9,132 nt of DNA from assembly GCA_018369015.1 (NCBI GenBank), contig JAGZDD010000156.1, forward strand, positions 1 through 9,132, given 5' to 3'. The translations under genes and the position numbers were made by a program. Below are positions 1 to 4,622 of the stretch, piece after piece (the first letter of the stretch is position 1; the number at the start of each line of letters is the position of its first letter). Under the pieces are notes generated by a model that saw only the letters and a program-made list of their open reading frames with translations, was not told the DNA's origin and made no database searches. Source of the stretch: Clostridiales bacterium. Its GTDB lineage: Bacteria; Bacillota; Clostridia; Lachnospirales; Lachnospiraceae.

Positions 1-579
1 CCAACAGAAATTTCTTCAAAATGTAAACATAAAGAAAGACTTTGCGGTACCCATTTCTGGAATCCGGCATTCCTTATTCCGTTAGTTGAGGTTGTGAAAA
101 CACCGGAAACGACGGACGAGGTTGCAGCGACAGTGATGGATATTCTTACAGAAGCAGGCAAAAAGCCGGTGCTGTGCAAGAAGGATGTACCGGGCTTTAT
201 TGCAAACCGTATGCAGCACGCTTTATGGCGCGAGGCAATCTCCATTGTTGAGAGAGGGATTGCAGACGCAAAAACTGTGGATGATGCATGTAAATACAGC
301 TTTGGCTTAAGGCTTCCGTATTTGCCTCCTCTGGTAAATTCAGATATGGTAAGTACACAGCTTACATATAATATCCACAGCTATGTATTAAAGGATCTTG
401 AAGACCGCCATGACGCTTCCCCATTATTAAAGGAAATGCTTGACGAAGGAAAGAACGGTTTCCGCGCAGAGGCTAAGGACGGCGTCCATGAGGGCTTTAT
501 GAAATATACAGATGAAGAGATTTCAGAGATTAACTCAGGCCTTAATGAGTATCTTATTAAAATGCTTTACGGTAAATAA
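1..579 (+). CDS. 3-hydroxyacyl-CoA dehydrogenase-family oxidoreductase, C-terminal part (5' truncated by window)
   Basis: The frame is open from base 1, so the gene starts upstream of the window; 192 residues are visible of a family usually about 310 long. The GTG at base 94 lies inside the conserved core and is not a start. The visible part begins at the end of the NAD-binding domain with GTHFWNP and PLVEVV, which carry the catalytic His and Glu typical of L-3-hydroxyacyl-CoA dehydrogenases. GFIANR follows, with the conserved Asn, and then the helical C-terminal domain (FGLRLPYLPPL...SDMVSTQL). Such proteins oxidise a 3-hydroxy group to a 3-keto group with NAD+; the family also includes L-carnitine dehydrogenase, and members that act on free acids are often encoded beside BKACE genes. 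The BKACE gene downstream supports a role in making its 3-keto substrate. The exact substrate is not readable. The stop is followed by about 105 nt without a clear terminator. Confidence 0.92.
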   Translation, partial: PTEISSKCKHKERLCGTHFWNPAFLIPLVEVVKTPETTDEVAATVMDILTEAGKKPVLCKKDVPGFIANRMQHALWREAISIVERGIADAKTVDDACKYSFGLRLPYLPPLVNSDMVSTQLTYNIHSYVLKDLEDRHDASPLLKEMLDEGKNGFRAEAKDGVHEGFMKYTDEEISEINSGLNEYLIKMLYGK

Positions 580-586
580 GAGAAGA

Positions 587-611
587 TTGTTTACTGCAAG
601 GCCAGTAACAA
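587..611 (+). other. Stem-loop between dehydrogenase and cyclase genes
   Basis: TTGTTTACTG pairs with CAGTAACAA around a CAAGGC loop, giving nine pairs with one bulged T. No T-run follows, so it is not a standard intrinsic terminator. It could be an RNA-processing or 3'-end-stabilising hairpin inside a common transcript. Confidence 0.3.
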
Positions 612-646
612 TGAATCGTAGTACACGGATTTTTAATGATATAGTT

Positions 647-665
647 ATATAATTTGATATAATTT
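647..665 (+). promoter_or_regulatory. Duplicated -10-like element upstream of cyclase gene
   Basis: Two perfect TATAAT hexamers (648-653 and 658-663) lie in a 10-nt direct repeat, ATATAATTT. The second has an upstream TG (TGaTATAAT, extended -10), but its start point would fall in the ribosome-binding site, so the first is the better candidate (start near 660, 25-nt leader). No good -35 hexamer is visible 16-18 nt upstream of either. This may be an internal promoter of the cluster or just AT-rich spacer. Confidence 0.33.
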
Positions 666-684
666 ATGGAGGTAAATAAAAACC

Positions 685-1641
685 ATGGGAAAGAAAGTAT
701 TTGTTGATTTAACACATCCATTCAGCGCCGAAATTCCACGTTGGCCATATTTTGACAAGCCGGTGATTGACAGCAAGCATACAATGGCTAAAGGCGGCGT
801 TTTAACACAGTACATTGGCTGCACAATGCATACAGGTACACACTGCGATGCTCCCCGCCACGTTATGGAAGTAGAATTTGACGGCAAGAGAGCACGTTAT
901 ACACATGAAATGCCTATTGACGCTTACACTGGCGATGCTGTTTGCCTTGATATCCAGGTAGAACGCTGGGGCCTGATTACAGGTAAACATCTGGATGACG
1001 CTTGCCGCCGCGCTGGCATTGATCCGGATTCCGGTGAGCTTGAAGGCATGGTTATCTGCCTTGACACAGGTATGCATTTAAAATTCGATGATTCCAAGGA
1101 ATATTATCATTATTCCTGCGGTACAGGCGTTGAAGCCGGCCAGTGGTTCGTTGATCATAAAGTAAAATGCGTTGCTATGGATATGCAGGCACTTGACCAT
1201 CCATTACATACAGCTATGGGCAACAACGGTATGACAAGAATGAACCTTCTTGGCGCTTCCGGCCGTCCGATCACAGAAGAATACAAGGAGCTTTTCGGCG
1301 AGGAAGCTTACGCTGAATTTGATAAGGAAGAATACATCCGTATCCATGGCAAAGAAGCTTATGACAAGAAATTCGGCGCTCTTGAAGCTATCGGCTGCTG
1401 GGGAACATGGGAGCCCTGCCATAAGACAATGCTTGGACATGGTATCGTAGGTGTTGAAAACCTTGGCGGCGACCTTGAAAAGGTTAAAGGAAAACGCTTC
1501 AGATTTTACTGCTTCCCATTAAGATGGTACATGGGCGACGGCTCCATGGCCCGCTGCGTTGCAGAAATCGATGAAGATGATTTAAACGATGTTCCAGACA
1601 GAACATATCTGTACTGCGGAACAGGCGTTCAGAGCAGATAA
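685..1641 (+). CDS. Cyclase-family metal-dependent hydrolase (kynurenine formamidase-like)
   Basis: The 318-residue protein opens with VDLTHPF and contains HTGTHCDAPRH (residues 49-59). This is the HxGTHxDxPxH signature of the cyclase/KynB family: His49, His53 and Asp55 are expected metal ligands and His59 the catalytic His. GVENLGGDL (residues 256-264) matches the usual C-terminal GLENL motif. Members are cytosolic amide, ester or lactone hydrolases or cyclases such as kynurenine formamidase and isatin hydrolase. At 318 residues it is about 100 longer than KynB; much of the extra length is a charged segment near residues 195-245. GGAGG (668-672) lies 12 nt before the ATG, and the start fits the family N-terminus. 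It sits between a hydroxyacid-type dehydrogenase and BKACE, so it may release or process the acid they degrade. That role is inferred; there is no sign of tryptophan-degradation genes. Confidence 0.88.
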   Translation: MGKKVFVDLTHPFSAEIPRWPYFDKPVIDSKHTMAKGGVLTQYIGCTMHTGTHCDAPRHVMEVEFDGKRARYTHEMPIDAYTGDAVCLDIQVERWGLITGKHLDDACRRAGIDPDSGELEGMVICLDTGMHLKFDDSKEYYHYSCGTGVEAGQWFVDHKVKCVAMDMQALDHPLHTAMGNNGMTRMNLLGASGRPITEEYKELFGEEAYAEFDKEEYIRIHGKEAYDKKFGALEAIGCWGTWEPCHKTMLGHGIVGVENLGGDLEKVKGKRFRFYCFPLRWYMGDGSMARCVAEIDEDDLNDVPDRTYLYCGTGVQSR

Positions 1642-1714
1642 ATGGTGCCAGGCTTAGGACCGCGCGGCTTTGAACATTCAAGGCTTAAGTGTCGTGGAAG
1701 TCTTAAAACTTTGG

Positions 1715-1723
1715 TGGTATAAT
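1715..1723 (+). promoter_or_regulatory. Extended -10 promoter candidate upstream of BKACE gene
   Basis: TGGTATAAT is a perfect TGnTATAAT extended -10. The matching -35 position (1695-1700, TGGAAG, 17-nt spacer) is weak. Transcription would begin near 1730, within the stem-loop at 1725-1758. A second, poorer TGnTATAAA lies at 1766-1774 with no -35. Either could give BKACE its own promoter. Confidence 0.38.
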
Positions 1724-1724
1724 A

Positions 1725-1758
1725 AAATCCAGGCGAGGCTTATGTCTCGTCTGGATTT
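1725..1758 (+). terminator. Strong stem-loop after cyclase gene, possible terminator
   Basis: AAATCCAGGCGAG (1725-1737) pairs with CTCGTCTGGATTT (1746-1758) over 13 pairs with one G-U, around an 8-nt loop. The 3' arm ends in TTT but is followed by ACTCAG rather than a T-run, so termination would be weak on this strand. It may partly terminate the upstream transcript or protect the 5' end of a BKACE transcript. The opposite strand has the better T-tract (TTTTATTAT) but no gene to serve. Confidence 0.45.
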
Positions 1759-1792
1759 ACTCAGTTGATATAAAAAGAGGGCAGCTGTTTTA

Positions 1793-1885
1793 ATTACAGC
1801 GGCTGTCAAAGGTGTTGCTGTTAGTAAGCAACGAGTAGAGGAGAAGAACTATGGCTAAGAAAAAAACAATTATTACAGCGGCTGT
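1793..1885 (+). repeat. 14-nt direct repeat shared by BKACE leader and BKACE codons 8-12
   Basis: ATTACAGCGGCTGT occurs exactly at 1793-1806 in the untranslated leader and again at 1872-1885 inside the BKACE gene, 79 nt apart. In the gene it encodes the conserved ITAAV near the N-terminus. The leader copy also reads ITAAV in its own, shifted frame but has no start codon. See findings. Confidence 0.8.
1814..1832 (+). other. Small hairpin just upstream of the BKACE ribosome-binding site
   Basis: GTTGCT (1814-1819) pairs with AGCAAC (1827-1832) around a 7-nt loop, ending five nt before the AGAGGAG Shine-Dalgarno at 1837-1843. It leaves that site free. It may be structural only. Confidence 0.3.
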
Positions 1886-2693
1886 GACCGGCGCATGGCC
1901 CAAAAAAGAAAACAATCCCAATGTACCTATGACTCCGTCTGAAATTGCAGACGATGTTTATGCATGCTGGAAGGCCGGCGCTGCAATTGCCCATCTTCAT
2001 ATGAGAGATGATGAAGGCAACGGTACAATGAGTACTGAAAAATTTACAGAAACATGGGATCTTATCCACAGCCGTTACCCGGACTGTGATATTGTATTAA
2101 ATCTTACAACCTCCGGCGATATTCATGCGGATGATGAAATCCGTGTTGCTCATGTTAAAAAGTTAAAACCAGAAATGGCTTCCTATGACTGCGGTTCTAT
2201 GAACTGGCTCAACAGCGGCCTGTTCATTAACTCCCCGAAGTTCCTTGAGGACTGCGGCCTGTTATTCCAGGAATTAAATGTAAAGCCTGAGATCGAAGCC
2301 TTTGATCCCGGTATGATTGCCAATGCTGCTTACTATCTGAAGAAAGGCGTGTTAAAAGCACCGCTTCATTTCCAGTTCTGCATGGGCTGTGCTAACGGTA
2401 TTCCAGGAAGCATTAAAAACCTGTTATTTATGAAGGAAACGATGGAATCCCTTTGCCCAGGCTCTACATGGTCCTGCTTTGGCGTTGGACACAGCGCTAT
2501 GGAAATCCTTTACGGCGCCGTAGCTCTTGGCGGCCATATCCGTGTTGGCATGGAAGACAACGTAATGTACGCTAAAGGCGTTTTAGCAGACAGCAACGCT
2601 CAGTTTGTTGAGAGAGCTGCCCGCGTCATCAGAGAGTACGGTAATGAAGTCGCTACACCGGATGAAGCCCGTGAGATTCTTAATTTAAAGTAA
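1851..2693 (+). CDS. Beta-keto acid cleavage enzyme (BKACE family, formerly DUF849)
   Basis: The 280-residue length is normal for this TIM-barrel family. BKACE enzymes use acetyl-CoA to cleave a 3-keto acid, releasing acetoacetate and a CoA thioester; the founding member Kce acts on 3-keto-5-aminohexanoate in lysine fermentation. The sequence shows the N-terminal ITAAVTG strand, HLHMRD (His48 and His50, Zn ligands), and RVGMEDN, where Arg231, Glu235 (third Zn ligand) and Asp236 match Kce Arg226, Glu230 and Asp231. Kce Glu14, which holds the substrate amino group, aligns with Trp16 (TGAWPKK), so automatic naming as a 3-keto-5-aminohexanoate enzyme would be unsafe. AGAGGAG (1837-1843) is 7 nt before the ATG. 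The upstream hydroxyacyl-CoA dehydrogenase-type gene could supply its keto acid. Codon use is like that of the cyclase gene and suggests good expression. The numbering comparison with Kce is from memory. Confidence 0.93.
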   Translation: MAKKKTIITAAVTGAWPKKENNPNVPMTPSEIADDVYACWKAGAAIAHLHMRDDEGNGTMSTEKFTETWDLIHSRYPDCDIVLNLTTSGDIHADDEIRVAHVKKLKPEMASYDCGSMNWLNSGLFINSPKFLEDCGLLFQELNVKPEIEAFDPGMIANAAYYLKKGVLKAPLHFQFCMGCANGIPGSIKNLLFMKETMESLCPGSTWSCFGVGHSAMEILYGAVALGGHIRVGMEDNVMYAKGVLADSNAQFVERAARVIREYGNEVATPDEAREILNLK

Positions 2694-2705
2694 TCGGGGC
2701 CTGAC

Positions 2706-2894
2706 ATGAGCTGGGGCGCTTTATACTTCTATTATAAATGCCCCGAGTGCGGAAAGCTTTTTAAGTATGCCATTGATTTGATTCCTGAATTTGGCGATGA
2801 TTTTGGCAAATGCCCGGACTGCCAGGTGATGGGAACCTTTGTTAAGGAGGGCGCCCGCACGAAGGACGATTTATTGTACGAAGAGGTTGAATAA
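2706..2894 (+). CDS. Small zinc-ribbon protein of unknown function
   Basis: The 62-residue protein has two CxxC knuckles, CPEC (Cys12/Cys15) and CPDC (Cys36/Cys39), separated by 20 residues. These should bind one Zn2+ as a rubredoxin-like or zinc-ribbon fold. The C-terminal third is rich in charged residues and there is no signal peptide or membrane segment. It starts 12 nt after the BKACE stop and only a weak GGGG (2696-2699) precedes it, so translation probably depends on coupling to BKACE. It ends 32 nt before a strong terminator, making it the last gene of the cluster. Possible roles are a structural or regulatory partner of BKACE, a rubredoxin-like electron carrier (less likely, as spacing and flanking Gly/aromatics do not fit classic rubredoxin), or a nucleic-acid-binding protein. 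I do not recognise a named family. Confidence 0.8.
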   Translation: MSWGALYFYYKCPECGKLFKYAIDLIPEFGDDFGKCPDCQVMGTFVKEGARTKDDLLYEEVE

Positions 2895-2915
2895 ATTATC
2901 AGATTTCTTTATATG
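2887..2915 (+). promoter_or_regulatory. Possible promoter for the regulator pair
   Basis: TTGAAT (2887-2892), a 17-nt spacer and TATATG (2910-2915) match the sigma-A consensus at 4/6 in each hexamer. A transcript would begin near 2922, immediately before the 2927-2958 hairpin, and so would carry it as a 5' stem-loop. No better promoter is visible in the short gap before the regulator gene. Confidence 0.28.
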
Positions 2916-2926
2916 AAAAACATGTA

Positions 2927-2962
2927 CCGGAATTTTTGGGGCGGCTCAAAAATTCCGGTTTT
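2927..2962 (+). terminator. Intrinsic terminator of the dehydrogenase-cyclase-BKACE cluster
   Basis: CCGGAATTTTTG (2927-2938) and CAAAAATTCCGG (2947-2958) form a perfect 12-bp stem with an 8-nt loop, directly followed by TTTT. It lies 32 nt after the zinc-ribbon stop and separates the catabolic cluster from the regulator genes. Confidence 0.85.
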
Positions 2963-2971
2963 GTATATCTT

Positions 2972-2979
2972 AAGGGAGG
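2972..2979 (+). promoter_or_regulatory. Ribosome-binding site that fixes the first regulator's start
   Basis: AAGGGAGG is a near-consensus Shine-Dalgarno six nt before ATG 2986. The in-frame TTG at 2980 directly abuts it and cannot be used efficiently, so ATG 2986 is the start. Confidence 0.85.
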
Positions 2980-2985
2980 TTGGCG

Positions 2986-3750
2986 ATGGTCTTTGAAGAA
3001 CTTGTGGACAAAAAGTATGACTGGCTCACGGCAAATGACAGGGAAATTATAAGAAAAATTTTGGGCAGCCGGGCAGCGGTTCTGAAAATGAACAGCGTGG
3101 AGTTGGCAGCGTTTTTAAATATTTCCAGAACAACACTTGTCCGGCTTCAAAGAAAGCTCGATATTGCCACATTTGCCGAATTTCGCCTGCTTCTTTCGGA
3201 AAATAATGATGACAAGACAACGCCTGCTTTTGACATGCAGGATATTGTCAACAGCTATCATGGGATGATTGACGAGCAGAAAAAGCATGATTACCGAAAG
3301 CTGTGCGAAATGCTTGCCCGGGCCGGCACGATTTATGTTTATGGCACAGGAAACGAGCAGAAAGCCATTGCAGAGGAATTTAAGCGGATTTTCCTGATTT
3401 TTGGAAAATGTTGTGTAGATATTTTTGATTATGGCGAAGCTGCCTTTGCAAGCAAGCGCTTTGCGGCCGGAGACGTGCTGCTTGCCATATCAATGTCCGG
3501 AGAAACGAAAGAGGCGTTTAAGGTTGTACGGTGCGCAGCGGAGGCGGGGATCCATACTGTATCGATGACCCGCTGGCAAAATAATTCTCTGGCACGGATG
3601 TGTGAGGAAAGCCTATATGTGGGAACGCGGACGGTACATCAGCCCAAAGACCAGCCCTATGAAATGATGGCCGCCTTTTATATGCTGTTAGATATTTTGT
3701 CCGTGCGTTATGTGGAGTACATTGAAGGGATAGAAGCCAATGAAAGTTGA
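2986..3750 (+). CDS. RpiR/MurR-family transcriptional regulator (HTH + SIS), first of a pair
   Basis: This 254-residue protein has the two-domain RpiR layout. An N-terminal winged HTH (roughly residues 1-75) has its helix-turn-helix at SVELAAFLNISRTTLVRLQRKL (about 37-58). A C-terminal SIS domain (about 115-240) shows VYGTGNEQKAIAEEFKRIF and ISMSGETKEAF, the sugar-phosphate-binding loops. Such regulators sense phosphosugars and act as repressors or activators. The first loop reads GTGN where many family members have GxGxS; the second keeps SGE. The start is ATG 2986, set by AAGGGAGG. Its 3' end overlaps the next regulator gene by 11 nt. Being immediately upstream of the PTS operon, it likely controls that operon or its own transcript in response to an imported sugar phosphate. 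B. subtilis GlvR is a family member with a similar maltose-PTS context. Confidence 0.9.
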   Translation: MVFEELVDKKYDWLTANDREIIRKILGSRAAVLKMNSVELAAFLNISRTTLVRLQRKLDIATFAEFRLLLSENNDDKTTPAFDMQDIVNSYHGMIDEQKKHDYRKLCEMLARAGTIYVYGTGNEQKAIAEEFKRIFLIFGKCCVDIFDYGEAAFASKRFAAGDVLLAISMSGETKEAFKVVRCAAEAGIHTVSMTRWQNNSLARMCEESLYVGTRTVHQPKDQPYEMMAAFYMLLDILSVRYVEYIEGIEANES

Positions 3751-4495
3751 GGAACTGTTAAACCGAAATTACGAGCAGTTTGGTGAAAATGAAAAATATA
3801 TTTGCCATTATCTTTTGACGCATAAAAAGGAATGTGTTTCAAAGCCCGTTAGCGAATTTGCCAAAGCCTGTAATGTATCTCAAACGCTGCTTGTCCGTTT
3901 TGCAAAAAAGCTGGGCCTGTCCGGTTACAGTGAGCTTAAGGCCCGTATCCGGTTAGAGCTTCGCACGAAGGACAGCTTAGCTAAGGGGCTGCTGGAAACT
4001 GTGACGGAGAGCTATCATAAAATGATGAATGATCTGCTAAAAAGGGATTTGGCGCCGCTTTTTGATAAACTTTTGGCGGCGGAGCGGGTATTTGCTTATG
4101 GCAGCGGCTCTGCCCAGACACGGGCTGCCAGCGAAATGAAGCGCATCTTTTTGCCGGCGCGGGAAATCATCCATCTGCATGGACATGATATGTGCCGCGC
4201 TTTAGAAAAAAATGTAACCCCACGGGATTTAGTCATTTTGATCTCCCTTTCAGGCGAATCGGCTGCCGTTGTGGATTTGGCCAGGGTACTGCGCACACTG
4301 GGCGTACCCTGTGTGTCTATTACCCGCCAGACAAGTAATACGCTGGCATCTTTGTGCAGTGAAAATTTATATATTAATTCTGTTCAAATTCCTGTCAATC
4401 GCGGGATAGAATATGAAATTGCAACACCGTATTTTATTTTGATTGAATTTTTGTATTTGTCTTATCAGAATTATTGCGCAGACCGGCAAAAATAA
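3740..4495 (+). CDS. RpiR/MurR-family transcriptional regulator (HTH + SIS), second of a pair
   Basis: This 251-residue protein has the same layout as its upstream neighbour. The HTH domain (about 1-75) includes PVSEFAKACNVSQTLLVRFAKKLG followed by SGYSELKARI, a well-conserved RpiR signature. The SIS domain (about 112-235) carries AYGSGSAQTRAASEMKRIFL and ISLSGESAAVV, where both sugar-phosphate loops have their serines. The ATG lies inside the last codons of the first regulator, and GAAGGGA (3724-3730) nine nt upstream serves as ribosome-binding site, so the two are translationally coupled. The two proteins are clearly related but diverged throughout, so this is an old duplication rather than a recent one. 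They may form heterodimers or sense different ligands. Probable target is the HAD-glucosidase-PTS operon downstream, through the repeat-rich region right after this gene. Target and sign of control are inferred. Confidence 0.92.
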   Translation: MKVEELLNRNYEQFGENEKYICHYLLTHKKECVSKPVSEFAKACNVSQTLLVRFAKKLGLSGYSELKARIRLELRTKDSLAKGLLETVTESYHKMMNDLLKRDLAPLFDKLLAAERVFAYGSGSAQTRAASEMKRIFLPAREIIHLHGHDMCRALEKNVTPRDLVILISLSGESAAVVDLARVLRTLGVPCVSITRQTSNTLASLCSENLYINSVQIPVNRGIEYEIATPYFILIEFLYLSYQNYCADRQK

Positions 4496-4540
4496 GTGTA
4501 CAAAATTTTATAAAATGAAAATAAGTACATAAAGTGTACA
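4496..4540 (+). promoter_or_regulatory. Candidate operator region with palindrome and repeated GTACA
   Basis: AAGTGTACA occurs twice (4494-4502 and 4532-4540), with a third GTACA at 4525-4529. Between the first two lies ATTTTATAAAAT (4505-4516), a perfect 12-bp palindrome. The stretch starts at the second regulator's stop codon and lies just upstream of the PTS-operon promoter. This is a natural place for an RpiR-type binding site, but no binding motif for these particular proteins is known to me. Confidence 0.38.
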
Positions 4541-4551
4541 TTAGTTTTAAG

Positions 4552-4585
4552 AAAGGCTTTCCTATTGAAAGCCTTTTTCTTTTTT
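4552..4585 (+). terminator. Intrinsic terminator after the regulator pair
   Basis: AAAGGCTTTC (4552-4561) and GAAAGCCTTT (4567-4576) form a perfect 10-bp stem with loop CTATT, followed by TTCTTTTTT (4577-4585). It should end the regulator transcript. Its 3' arm and T-run double as spacer of the next promoter. Confidence 0.85.
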
Positions 4586-4593
4586 GGTACGAT
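4565..4593 (+). promoter_or_regulatory. Sigma-A-type promoter of the HAD-glucosidase-PTS operon
   Basis: TTGAAA (4565-4570, 5/6 to TTGACA), exactly 17 nt, then TACGAT (4588-4593, 4/6) preceded by TG at the extended -10 position (TGGTACGAT). Transcription would start near 4600, leaving a leader of about 23 nt that contains the GGGGGA ribosome-binding site. The -35 sits in the loop and 3' arm of the upstream terminator. Confidence 0.58.
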
Positions 4594-4622
4594 AGCTCCA
4601 GAACAGGACAGGGGGACTGCCG

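Noticed and set aside
94..579. GTG at 94 as the start of a 161-residue dehydrogenase-like protein
   Set aside because: The frame is open upstream to base 1 and encodes conserved catalytic motifs (GTHFWNP, PLVEVV) before this codon, so the gene begins outside the window.
587..611. Stem-loop as terminator of the dehydrogenase gene
   Set aside because: Stem has a bulge and no T-run follows; kept only as an unassigned hairpin.
645..1681. Minus-strand ORFs opposite the cyclase gene
   Set aside because: Cys/His-rich compositional shadows of a strongly coding + strand gene; no ribosome-binding sites or domains.
1642..1850. Riboswitch in the BKACE leader
   Set aside because: I find no conserved core of a known class; only simple hairpins and a repeat are visible.
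1769..1858. Leader peptide reading LITAAVKGVAVSKQ and running into the BKACE start
   Set aside because: No ATG, GTG or TTG with a ribosome-binding site opens this frame.
1821..2069. Minus-strand ORF over the BKACE start
   Set aside because: Overlaps conserved BKACE coding sequence; low-complexity Cys/Phe-rich translation with no recognisable domain.
2980..2985. TTG 2980 as start of the first regulator
   Set aside because: It abuts the Shine-Dalgarno with no spacing; ATG 2986 has ideal 6-nt spacing.
4496..4622. Catabolite-responsive (CcpA cre) site before the PTS operon
   Set aside because: No match to the usual TGNAANCGNTNNCA pattern could be found by eye.
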